From the NCBI RefSeq assembly GCF_040183065.1, contig NC_091124.1:95808501-95872500 (forward strand): a stretch of 64,000 nt of DNA, read 5' to 3'. Origin of the DNA: Periplaneta americana (Eukaryota > Arthropoda > Insecta > Blattodea > Blattidae). Made by a program: the position numbers and the translations under genes. Positions 1 to 9,401 of this stretch are shown piece by piece. The notes below the pieces were generated by a model. The model saw nothing but the letters and a program-made list of their open reading frames with translations, ran no database searches and was not told the DNA's origin. Every line of letters starts with the position of its first letter. Position 1 is the stretch's first letter.

Positions 1-2600
1 TAAAATATACATCTTCTTCTTTCCTAATGAAGTGCTGGCTACCAAATTCTTCTATAAAAGCACTGATCTCCAAGCTCCCAGCTTTGTTTTGTTTTCACGT
101 GTTCTAGATCTGAACTGTGTAGTAGAGTGGGTGCCGCCAACCTATACTCCATACGGGCTATTCTGTCTCAAATCGACCGAAATATAGAGAAAATTGACCT
201 TGCAATTTTTAAATACAATTAAACTTTTTCTGTCCGTTGACAACTGTGATACAATGCTTTGTGCAAAGTTTGAGGCATCAGAACTTCATAATGTTTAAAT
301 TAAAAATATTTTAATTTACTGTATTTTCATAAAATTAGCAACTTTAAACTGTTGTGGCTCCGAAACCCTTTCACGCAGTGATCAAAATCATGGTTTATTT
401 TGATTCTGAGAAGTTAAAGTTTATATTGACATGTAAACAGTTCTTCTTACTTTTTATGGAAATGGAGAAATTTAGATTTTTCTTCATTAAGACGCCTTTG
501 CCCACGAAAAAATATTTTTAAAATACATGGTTAGATTCCGCACTGAAAGTACAAATAAACATATTTTTTACTGGTGCACCGTTGATAAGAAAGTATTGAA
601 AATATCAAATAAAGAAAATAAATAGTACGCGCGTGAACTAACCAGCTGACTGTGAGGCTGGAGATAGCCTAGGCAAGCAAGGCCAGAAGACATAAACACG
701 TGATGTTTCGTTTAGTAGCGCATAGCTGGACTAGCTTTATCACAAGTTTTCATAAACACAGGAGTAAAATGACGCCCAATGCTCGCTTATCTTCATCTCT
801 CGGCCAGTTCGTGCGGTACTGCGCCTTTCAAGTCTAGGCGTGTGAATATAATTTATTTAATACCCTCGAAACTTATTGCCGAGCCACTAAGCAAACAATG
901 CCGAATCCCTCTTAATAATGCAAGGTTTTTCTCAATATTTTTTACATTTTTACAAATGGGCAAAAAGCCTAAAAGTAAGTAAAATCAGATTATCTGTATC
1001 TCTGTATACAATAAAAATAAAGATTACTTCTTAACATAATCTACCAAATGTCAGCTTCAAAATGACCTCCCGTTCAATGTTCTGCAGTAAACGGTTCCAG
1101 AGTTCTGAGCGCTGAAAGAGGCTTGTTTTTATAAAATACGCTAAATTTGTCGCTCAATAGTACGAAAACCGTTTGACTTTCGATAGTATATTTTTGAAAA
1201 TGCACTCTCCTCAGCACCTTGTATAAATAGGAAAAAAATTAGAGTATTAAAAAAAATGAGAGGTTTTTTACTGATCGATTTCATATGGAATAGCCCATAC
1301 ATAACTACACTATTGCGGGTCTCGTGGAGGCTTAAGGTAACCAAACGCAGAACTTTAGTTATAACACTCTCGTAAAAACAAGAATTAGATTACAGAAATT
1401 TAAATTAGCGAAAATCAAATTATGAAGAGTCGCCGTCACTTTTCTGTTTCGCTTTCTTAGTGCTTTCATAGCAAGTACTGTAGGTAGATAAACAGGTAGG
1501 CTTCTTTTCTTTTTATTTAACGACGCTTTCAACAGTGTTGAAATTCTACGTTGACGAGAAATGGACGAGAGATTTAGCCTGGAGGCCTCTATAAGGGACA
1601 CATTTCATTTACGTGCCGTAAGTCTACGACACGTGACCGACGGATTTACTTTCCTCCCTGAGCAAGCCATGATATGGATTTTATTGCCTTTAACATTCAT
1701 CGCCCTCGGTCTGGTTTCAACTCATGAGCCTCGAATCCTACGTCTGGCATATAAGTAGACTATTGAGAACGGTTTATAACATGCAGTATATTAATAAACT
1801 TATTTCTCATAATATTTATGGTTTATCATAAATATTTTATGCAAAGGAAATGAAATATTGAGTTAGTAGTAATGAATTATTAATGAGTGAAATAAATGGT
1901 TCTGTTTTTAAAGCTTATCATATCCACATAAATTTCCTAGGCACTAAATTAAACTTGCTTTGCTATCACATTTTATCGCGTTTAGCAGGTAGTATGACAA
2001 TAAAATGTGAAAGATGGTTTCAGTTTTTGTCAAGGTGATAAAAAATATAGCTATAAATTTCGAATTATGCCAACATACATATTATAATTTCAGGAATTTC
2101 GATCACAGAAAAGGTGGAATGGCAAATTCAGAAAACCTTGGAAATGGAATAATCTTGATTTCGATGATGAATGAAGATGACATGAAAAATTATTGTTGTG
2201 AATAGCAGAAAATGTGAGAGTCAAAAGACGATCATTATGTCCTATATTCCCTGACATTTATCTATAAGTTGTTATGGCATTTGATAAAAAAAATTTTGGG
2301 CGTCATGAAAACTTGTGAGAATAATGGAAACCAATAATAATAGAATCTTATACAGCCACAGTTGGTCACTTCTATAAAGCAATAGCTCTCAATTTGCTTA
2401 ATATTATCCACCCATGTAGCCTAGAGTCTGAAGGATTATTTTTATCTTTATTTATTAATTATAGTCGCTTTAACTCATAGGCCATAATATCGCGACTGCT
2501 TGTATTTACTCCTGAGAATGTTTGTTATTGTCGTATGTGTCTATTATTTCGTAGTAATGAGGCACCAATTCTGCATTCGCTTTTGTTTAATTGAAAATTA
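1..2600. other. AT-rich non-coding stretch
   Basis: I see no gene here. Short open frames exist on both strands but none has a recognisable motif, a composition shift or a splice context. No inverted repeat or tandem array stands out by eye. Confidence 0.5.
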
Positions 2601-2604
2601 GTTA

Positions 2605-2730
2605 TATTCAATCGAAGAAAACTATGGAAAAAACCCCGACCAGATTGGTTGGCACTGGGGAGAGAACATGGGACATCTCGAATGTGAGATTAGTGCGTTA
2701 GCACTCGCCCATCTCACTCGGTCCCAGGGT
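2605..2730 (-). repeat. tRNA-derived SINE fragment
   Basis: Read on the minus strand, this begins with a tRNA-like block (GAGATGGGCGAGTGCTAA as an A-box region, then a degenerate B-box) and continues into AACCAATCTGGTCGGGG followed by a 'tttttccatagttttc' block. The tail resembles the SINE at 33966-34200, which has 'tttttccgaggttttcccc'. It is degenerate and immediately precedes a LINE 3' fragment. Confidence 0.5.
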
Positions 2731-2744
2731 TAGTATTGAAGTTT

Positions 2745-2795
2745 AGATTTACTTACTGGCTTTTAAGGAACCCGGAGATTCATTGCCGTCCCTTA
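2745..2795 (-). mobile_element. LINE 3'-end fragment
   Basis: The sequence 'ttacttactggcttttaagg' followed by 'aacccggag-ttcattgccg' matches the 3' terminus of the LINE at 35796-36689, including the last codons and stop. It is a terminal scrap of the same family in the same orientation, as expected from extreme 5' truncation. Confidence 0.7.
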
Positions 2796-3471
2796 TTTTC
2801 AAATGTAATTAATTATCCTGTTTATGTGTAAGTGTAGGCCTATTTTAAAAGTGTGCAAGGGCAATGAGAACGATTTGGTGGAGCAGTGTCTGCTAGATGT
2901 CAGATCTTTTTGGAATTTATGAAATTGTCAATTTTTGCTAACTACCCCATATTATTTATTTAAAAGTTCAAAATTACTTTCAAGTTGATGATTTTAACAA
3001 TATCTAGACAAATATAACTAAATATTAAGTTTAGAACATTGATTAGCCTATTAATTGGGACGGAATAACTATAACTATAACGTCACTGGGAATAACACCC
3101 CACACGAGTACCAATGTTAGGAAGCACTGCGCGATTTCCTAAGAGTTAATAACCATAAACAATACAATGAACTTATTACAAATAATTTTATTTTAAGTTT
3201 AATTATTTTAATTAATACTACCATGCACTGTTCGTGTTAGAGCTATACACTAAAACTAGATCATACATAAATGAGAGAAGTACAGGTGAAGTTATTAAAA
3301 TAATGTTGTAGGCTCCTGTAACTATTCTGTTTGTAATTAAAAGTATAACTGAAAAGATATTGTTACTGCGTAAAAATTGAGTGAAAAATACATATAAGTT
3401 AATATAAATTCACAGTTATATGAAAATGTAAAGATCTCGGGGAATACATAAAATATTTATAAAACATATAT
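2796..3471. other. AT-rich stretch without visible gene
   Basis: No recognisable coding or structured feature. It precedes an R2-type endonuclease fragment and may include more of that element, but I cannot recognise reverse transcriptase motifs here. Confidence 0.4.
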
Positions 3472-3846
3472 ACAGAGCCAGAAACACTTGCACATGTTCT
3501 GGGCTCTTGTTCGCACGGTGAAGTACTCCGTAACTCACGACACCATAGAATTCATTCGATGATCACCGAACAGTTTAGGTCTATAAATTTTCAAGTGTTC
3601 GAAGAAGTACACGGACTGGCAGACAATGGCAGTACAAGAAGAATAGACATGATTGCCATCCCACCAAATAACAATGGCTACATCATCGATCCCACCGTTA
3701 GATTTGAAAAACAAAAGAGCCAACCTGAAGATGTACAGCTGTCAAAAGAAAAAGTGGCCGCTCTCCTGTATCAAAGTTCCCTTCGGGTATCTTCGCTACA
3801 ATTCGGAGACAGGCGATGTTACATTTTGTTGGACCACGTTGCCTGA
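3472..3846 (+). pseudogene. R2-type non-LTR retrotransposon, endonuclease C-terminus
   Basis: An open frame of about 125 codons starts upstream of the first methionine and carries a cysteine-histidine cluster (ETLAHVLGSCSHGE, then RNSRHHRIHS) followed by STRRIDMIAI and YIIDPTVRFE. Restriction-like endonuclease non-LTR elements (R2, R4, NeSL group) have a C-terminal CCHC motif followed by a PD-(D/E)xK-type nuclease domain, and the RIDMIAI...IIDPTVRFE pair fits that core. The reverse transcriptase upstream is absent, so this is a 5'-truncated copy. Near the end the coherent reading may move to another frame (around 3700-3860), which suggests a one-base indel. The alternative is a different element with a similar nuclease fold. 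R2 proper sits in 28S rDNA; nothing ribosomal is seen here. Confidence 0.6.
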
Positions 3847-3880
3847 TATCTACAGTTATAATTAAAGTATACTGTGTGTT

Positions 3881-3960
3881 ATTCGATAGCATAATGGTAG
3901 CATTCAGGCGTCTTATTCATGAGGTCCTGCGTTCGACTGCAACCTCGTGCTTTTTATGTC
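3881..3960 (+). repeat. tRNA-like sequence (SINE head or decayed tRNA)
   Basis: TAGCATAATGGTAGCA resembles a tRNA A box and GCGTTCGACTGC resembles a B box about 35 bases later, with CAT in the expected anticodon region. Pairing of the acceptor stem is poor and a poly-T-rich tail follows, so a functional tRNA is unlikely. Confidence 0.35.
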
Positions 3961-4318
3961 CTTTTTTGTTCTGTTTTTGAGAGAGACAAACTAGACATAA
4001 TGGCTCCTTTTTCTTTTATGATTATTTTAGTAATTAACATCAGGTTCATTAGTATATTATGCCATGACTTTATCATTATCATTATGATATTGTGGCTGCA
4101 AATGGAAAGAAAAAAGATTTTATTCTCAATAAAATATCTTTCGTGGCATAAACATAACAAATTTACTGGCGTCGGCCTTAAAATATTCAAACAATTAAGC
4201 GTTCAAAAAACAAAACAAAAAGCCATAATTCAATATTTAGTCTATCTTCCTCTTATCTCGATCATCTTGCAGTCGAGTGGGCATGGAATTGACTAGTCTT
4301 TGCAAATAGCGACTGTTC

Positions 4319-4794
4319 TTAGACACGATATTCCAGGCATTCTGAACATACACACATACATAAGTGTTCTGTCCATGGGCAGGTCTTTAACTGCAAACCC
4401 AGCAATCTCCAATCTTTCCTATTTTCTGCCTTCCTCTTAGTCTCCGCATATGATCCACATATCCTAATGTCGTCCATTATTCTTTTCAACCAGAGACCCA
4501 ACCAATTCCTTTTTCTCTTTCTAATCAGTTTCAGCATCATTCTTTCTTCACTCACTTTTTCAAACACAATTTTATTTCTTATTCTGCCTGTCCACTTTAC
4601 ACGCACCGTTCTTCTCCACATCCACATTTCAAATGCTTCAATTCGTTTCTCTTCATTTCGTCGTAATGTCCATGTTCCTTCCCCATACAATGCCACACTC
4701 CACACAAAGCACTTCACTAGTCTCTTCCTTAGTTCTTTTTCCAGAGGTCCACAGAAGATCCTTCTTCTTCTATTAAAAGCTTCCTTTGTTCATG
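4319..4794 (-). pseudogene. LINE reverse transcriptase C-terminal region
   Basis: The minus-strand frame reads AFNRRRRIFCGPLEKELRKR, then KCFVWSVALYGEGTWTLRR and EAFEMWMWRRTVRVKW. This is the thumb/C-terminal part typical of many insect non-LTR 'endonuclease-reverse transcriptase' proteins (KxFVWSVALYGxETWTL...KRIEAFEMWMWRR). The catalytic YADD region is missing upstream, where a stop precedes AFNRRRR. Around residues 70-85 the frame jumps from LGLWLKR to IMDDIRICGSY, which looks like an internal deletion of some tens of residues relative to the usual order. It belongs to a different LINE family from the one at 35.8 kb (EEKRIEAFEM versus REEQRLRVFENK). It is a dead copy. Confidence 0.7.
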
Positions 4795-5120
4795 TTTGCA
4801 GTTTTCTTAGGAAGGATAGGCCTAAATGCGGTAACATCCCGTTGCTTTCCGCACACCACAATCTCTTTCGCATTTTATTAAATTCCAAGGGGCCCAAGCG
4901 TGGAGATGAGGAGAGTGGATTTGACTAATTGGGCCCTCCGGACTTCACCGAAAGTCACGGCAAGGGTTAATATTAATTCTATCAGGATGTTTGACCCGGT
5001 CAGAGACCGGGAAATCTCAATTAGCCTTTGCCCCCCGCATCCTGGACTAGCTTCTACGAATCATCAGAAGATCTTAGAGTGTGATTGGGCCAATTTTTCC
5101 AAAAATGTTTCCACACTTTT
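4795..5120. other. non-coding stretch between LINE and tRNA-like repeat
   Basis: Contains a short GC-richer block (about 4895-5060) with no motif I recognise. It may be a further fragment of the minus-strand LINE or another element. Confidence 0.3.
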
Positions 5121-5200
5121 GCTCTCGTAGCTCAGCGGACGAACGTCGGAATTTAGATGTCAACGTCTCAGGTCGAATTCCTCGTTACTCCTTTTCATTT
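5121..5200 (+). repeat. tRNA-like SINE head
   Basis: GTAGCTCAGCGGACGAACG is A-box-like and CTCAGGTCGAATTCCTCG is B-box-like, spaced as in a tRNA. An AT-rich tail follows. I read this as the 5' part of a tRNA-derived SINE. Confidence 0.5.
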
Positions 5201-5281
5201 TATTGTGGTTCAATTGTATGTAATAATACAAAAAGAAAAACTAATACCAGTATTATGCAACTGGATTTTTCCAAACCTAAT

Positions 5282-5562
5282 ATTAAATTTGTTATTTATA
5301 TCGCTAAAGAACGATTACAATATAAATAACTTGAATATTATTTATACAGTCTCACTAAAGAACGATAACAGAATATAAATGATAAATATAGGTTTGTTTA
5401 ATTAATATATTGCGAAAGAACAATAACAATATAAATAACTTGAATATTGTTTTATAATGCTAATGAAGGAAAACAGAATATAAATGATAACTTGAATATT
5501 ATTTAAATCGCTAAAGAACGATAACAATATAAAAAACGTGAATATTATTCATATCGGAATTT
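5282..5562. repeat. minisatellite block 1 (about 45-bp unit)
   Basis: A degenerate unit of the form 'cgctaaagaacgataac' + 'aatataaat' + 'aacttgaatattattta' repeats about five to six times. Some units alternate between 'aataactt' and 'gataactt'. The array resumes at 6083 after an unrelated insert. Confidence 0.7.
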
Positions 5563-6082
5563 CACAGATTTATTACAGATGTATTTAAGGAATTGTAGAA
5601 GAATAGTAATTAGTAACAGTGTCCTATTTATTCTTCTTGGAGCCAAATTTGTAACTTTTAAAAGTGTGGTTACTATGTTGAAGTGTATGTGTTGTAACGG
5701 ATGCTTGATTTGTTATGTATGTGAGTCAGTTATGTGATGCTTGATGTCGTCGCAATGTCGTAATTATGGTTTGATTGTGTTTGTGTGACTATTGTGTATT
5801 AATTTATGATGTATGGTACGGAAAGCTGCATATTTGTGTTATAGAAGTGTTACGTATGTGTGTTGTTAATGTTTTTGTATGTTACAAATTGATACCTGAT
5901 ATTTGTTTTGCAATCGCAATGCCTAATTTACGGATTATTTATGTTTTGTTTACATCGCGTAAGCTAATTTAATTTTCTTTTCCATTTCTCTTTATGCTTA
6001 TCTTTTTTGTGCATAAAACTATAGCTCTAACATACATATGTAAAATACGGCAAACCCCCATTGGAAATACAATAATAATTAT
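5563..6082. other. sequence interrupting the minisatellite
   Basis: About 520 bases with a different, TG-rich composition and no copy of the repeat unit. A 65-codon frame at 5775-5972 shows no recognisable domain. It ends in a short 'aataataattattatt' run before the array resumes, consistent with an inserted element or a diverged segment. Confidence 0.4.
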
Positions 6083-6255
6083 TATTCATATCGTTATAAT
6101 ACGATAATAGAATACAAATGATGACCTGAATTTTGTTCATATCTCTAAAGAACGATAACAAAATATAAATAACGTGATATCCATAAAGAACGATAACTGG
6201 ATATAAATGATAATTTGAATATCATTTACATCGCTAAAGAAAGATTAAAAAATAA
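6083..6255. repeat. minisatellite block 2
   Basis: Three to four further copies of the unit seen at 5282-5562 ('aaagaacgataac...atataaatgataatttgaatat'). Its register and divergence suggest that it was once continuous with block 1. Confidence 0.65.
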
Positions 6256-6267
6256 AATGAAAACTTG

Positions 6268-6334
6268 AAGAAGGCCCGAACCCACGACCTTTGAATCATT
6301 AAACAAGCACTCTACCACTGGTCCACGAGGCGTA
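6268..6334 (-). repeat. tRNA-like sequence, minus strand
   Basis: On the minus strand CGTGGACCAGTGGTAGAGTG (A-box region) is followed by AAAGGTCGTGGGTTCGGGCC (B-box region). It looks like a tRNA-derived SINE head or a decayed tRNA. It directly abuts the minisatellite. Confidence 0.5.
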
Positions 6335-6877
6335 GATATGGAACACTTTCATAGTTCCGGAACTGCTTGTACAAGCACATGCATCGTGTAACATCGCCGC
6401 GACCCGAAGTGGACTTTGAAAATATTCGCTGTTCACGAGTGCGGCCACTTTTTTTTTGACAGCTGTACATAGGGAAAAAACGACATCTATGTACGTAGCC
6501 TACCGTTCCATATTTCATGGACAAATGAGGTCTTCAACAAATTGAAGTAATAGGCCTTATGGTTGGAGCGCGCGGAACTGTTCCCAGTTTCTTCTTCCAA
6601 ACCTGGCAATGTTTCGGCCTACAGTGGGAGATATTATTGATGACATCGTTCTTGCAGCTCTGAGAGGATCAATATCTCTACTCCGAAACCATCTCTACGG
6701 TCAACAATAATCTGCAAATAATTAATTAGTACCTAATTATTTATTCAATCATTTTTTGTCATTGTTATGTGACTCCATTAATCTTAAACATATGTATGTT
6801 ATTTATACTTTCAACTGCCTATTGTACAATATGCTCTGTCTTTATGGCAGCCTGTTAATACCGGGAGCTGTTATCGT

Positions 6878-6909
<32 letters not shown>

Positions 6910-6912
6910 ATA
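6878..6912. repeat. (AAAT)n microsatellite
   Basis: About eight perfect tetranucleotide repeats. Confidence 0.95.
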
Positions 6913-6948
6913 CAACCATTGAGCTCTATACTAGAATCACAGTCTAGT

Positions 6949-7054
6949 CACAGTCTACTATTATACAGTCACGAAGCTTGAGTTTTGAGGGTGCTAGAAC
7001 AATAGACTGTGACGGTACTATTTTGCATTGCCTGTAATGAGGCGATATTAGCGA
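6949..7054 (+). mobile_element. left end of a P-like/MITE family element
   Basis: Starts CACAGTCTACTATTATACAG and matches the first roughly 100 bases of the MITE at 21040 (through 'gaggcgatattagcgatc') almost base for base. At about 7053 it switches abruptly into hAT transposase sequence. No matching right end follows nearby, so it is a broken copy, or one that captured hAT DNA. Confidence 0.75.
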
Positions 7055-7339
7055 TCGTGCAGAATATGAGTTAGAAGTAGATAATGAAACAAAAAAGTTC
7101 TTTGTTAGACAAAATCCTTATCAGCCAGAGCCAGCGGGTTAACCAAAAGTATAGTGCGACACAAGACTATTTTTTTATAGTTACGCACATTTGAACGCAT
7201 GCGTCGTTTTCAATTCGTGGCGTAAGAAAAACACAGTTGACGTGGGTATGGATTCAGAATTAAAGAAAAGTGAAAACATATGGAAACAGGTCCTTGAGCG
7301 TATCGTGAATGTGACGTTAACTCTGGCATCCAATAATCT
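7052..7339 (+). pseudogene. internally deleted hAT transposase fragment
   Basis: This segment is nearly identical, in opposite orientation, to two parts of the hAT transposase at 12.6-15.1 kb. 'gtgcagaatatgagttagaag' to 'gagccagcgggt' matches about 14713-14794, then it jumps directly to 'taaccaaaagtatagtgcg', which matches about 14503 down to 14320. Roughly 200 bases present in the longer copy are missing at the join. It encodes EYELEVDNETKKFFV and later FNSWRKKNTVDVGMDSELKK, hallmarks of ZMYM/TTF-type hAT proteins. It joins the P-like left end at about 7053 and unrelated DNA at about 7339. It is a non-functional relic. Confidence 0.8.
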
Positions 7340-7939
7340 GTTATTTGTCATTGAATATGACAAACTAAACGCTAAACGCACGCTTTAGATCTCTCGGCTA
7401 CCGAGACGAGTTGGGGGTAGAAGGGAAAATGAATCTATTTATGTTTAAGGGAACTGCCATAACGTATTGCAGAAGAATGGCACGGGGGGACAATGACCGA
7501 AGGTAGAAACTGGCGGGCTTGTGAATGTAGCTTGGTAGGGGTTGGGGGGTGGCATAAGTGTTAACGCGCGCTGGTGGAGCTTCATTGTGTCCGTGTCCAG
7601 CTTCGTGTACAGACGGAACCACGTGTAGTGATGAGCCGTACCGAAGACGTGTACTTCTTCCTCAAATTGTGCAGGGAGAATTTGATGGCGGATACGGTAA
7701 GGTCACAGTCTACTATATACAGTCGCGAAGCTTGAGGTGTTTTTTTGCAAATCTCGTGATAAAGCACTCCAAGCGGTTAGCAACTAGAAACAATAGACTG
7801 CCCATGGTCGACTTTGGACTGTGTCTTATTTCTATCGAGTGCTAGCTCGTTGCGTATTTCACATTGATGCTTGTGAAATGTTCGTTATTGGTTTTAATGA
7901 AAATGTTAATGGCTAAAATATAATAATTTGAATAATAAT

Positions 7940-8095
7940 ATGGGACAAGGAGGAGACGTTTGTAGTGCTATAAATTGTAGCAACAGTAAGAGAAAGAGGC
8001 CAGAGTTATCCTTTTTCCGATTTCCGAAAGATTCGGAAAGGTTCCTGGGTTTCCACAAGAATGCTGTGCAGAAACAAAACTCTTACTTTTTATAG
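7940..8095 (+). pseudogene. THAP zinc-finger N-terminus
   Basis: The frame starts MGQGGDVCSAINC and continues to SFFRFPKDSER. That is the start of a THAP domain: C-x(2-4)-C near residue 8-13, then the F-x-x-FP motif about 18-20 residues later. The expected invariant tryptophan and the later C-x2-H pair are not found before a stop at codon 52, so the domain is truncated or continues in another exon. THAP domains bind the terminal sequences of P-type elements, which matches its position inside one. Either decay or an intron explains the early stop. Confidence 0.65.
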
Positions 8096-8226
8096 TTCTT
8101 TGTGACTGTTAGAATACATTATATCCTTAAATTTCACAATGAAATGTTTCAGTCTAACCGAAAGGACATTAGATATCGGTTAAAGTTCTGTCACTTGGTC
8201 TGCTAAATTTCCAGAGAAATAAAGGT

Positions 8227-8552
8227 TAGGTCTACTTTTTTTTTTCAGAGGATATATTTTTAATTGTAGCTATTAATTTTGTTATTATTTTTATGTGTTA
8301 TTTTGCTAAAGACGTAGAAAAATTAAGTTTGCTTTAATGAAATTTATTAATCACGTTTTATTTTCAATTCTGGTGGGATTATTATTGCTTAGGCCTACTT
8401 TTTTTTCAAAGGACATGTTTTTAATTATAGCTGTTAATTTTGATGTTATTTTTATTTGTTGCTTTACTAGAAACGTAGAAAAAGTCTGTTACAATAAAAT
8501 TTATTGATCACGTTTTATTTCCAATTCTGGTGTGATTATTATTGCTTAACCT
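8227..8552. repeat. tandem duplication of a ~163-bp unit inside the P-like element
   Basis: Unit 1 (8227-8390) and unit 2 (8391-8552) both run from 'aggYctacttttttttt' to 'gattattattgctta'. They share about 85% of bases by eye. Confidence 0.8.
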
Positions 8553-9401
8553 CACCCCACTTTGTTAACTACGTAAGCCTACACTACAAGTACCGGTACA
8601 CGTAAGTTACTCCATTAATTCATATTTCCATTATTATTGTTGTAAAGGGAAATGCAAATTAATACTTATTGGTTTCATAGTTAATTATCGCTATAATCTT
8701 GAATGAGTGAAGCTATTATAGTAAATTTCAGTTCGTTTTGCACAAACAAAAATTATATTAACTTATTTCTTGCAGGTATATTCGAGTTTATGGTGGAATT
8801 TAATATATTTCATTAAAATAATAAATTAACTTTATGCATTTAATATTTCAATAATGGAAGGAAGGTGTTAATTTTTCCAAAAGAACACGACAACGAAAGT
8901 GTAACATATTTTGTCGTCTGCTAGGAGAGAGATCTGCGATGATGAGGCGATAGTAGCGATCCTAGTGGTGGGCAACTGCCCATGTTTGCATTTTTACTAC
9001 ATATTGAGCTTCGCGACTATATAGTAGACTGTGGTAAGGTACTGTGAGGAGCATGGACTAATGGTGTGCATTGGACAGTGGGGCAGTGCGAAGTTAACAG
9101 GTGAGTGTTGTTTAATGAAAAAACCACATTACAAATTAGCGCCGAAAAGCGGTGTGCTCTGGTGACTATTGTGTTACACATTACATTGTATTGTATTGTG
9201 TTGTGTTAGTACATGTGGTGGAGTGTTGTCTAATGCGAATTACATTGTGGTAGGCAGTGATCCATCGAAGCGGGACAGATAGTAGAGAGCATAGACAAAT
9301 AAATAGAGGTAGAGAGAGAGAGTATGCGAGCGAGATGCCGAGCGGCGCGGGTGGGGATAACTTCCCCTACTGGCGTTGGCCGTGTTACGTTTTTGCCATA
9401 G

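Larger units (their letters stand above)
7704..9033 (+). mobile_element. P-superfamily-like element with THAP coding segment, 7-bp TSD
   Basis: Terminal inverted repeats: the left end CACAGTCTACTATATACAGT (then 'cgcgaagctt') pairs with the right end at 9004-9033 over about 28 bases with small gaps. A perfect 7-bp direct repeat GTAAGGT flanks it (7697-7703 and 9034-9040). Length is 1330 bp. Inside is a THAP-domain start (7940-8095), but I see no transposase catalytic region, so this copy is non-autonomous. P-superfamily transposases carry an N-terminal THAP DNA-binding domain and make 7-8-bp target duplications, which is why I assign it there. The same termini occur at 6949 and at 21040-21220. 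Confidence 0.7.
7685..9100 (+). pseudogene. candidate first coding exon of the MULE gene, split by a P-like element
   Basis: An ATG at 7685 opens a frame (ATG GCG GAT ACG GTA AGG T) that stops at the left end of the inserted element at 7704. After the element and its duplicated GTAAGGT the frame resumes without a stop (TAC TGT GAG GAG CAT GGA...) and reaches a good splice donor, AACAG|GTGAGT, at 9100/9101. Ignoring the insert gives about 27 codons containing two cysteines and a histidine. Exon status is inferred from the uninterrupted frame, the donor and the MULE exons downstream. I do not recognise the peptide itself. The region just upstream (7400-7680) is GC-richer than its surroundings and could hold a promoter, but no specific element is visible. 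Confidence 0.45.

Noticed and set aside
3881-3960. functional tRNA gene
   Set aside because: A and B boxes are recognisable, but the acceptor stem does not pair and the T arm is degenerate.
4467-4928. 153-codon plus-strand frame
   Set aside because: It is the antisense shadow of the minus-strand LINE at 4319-4794.
5775-5972. 65-codon cysteine-rich frame
   Set aside because: It arises from TG-rich sequence, with no start context, domain or neighbour support.
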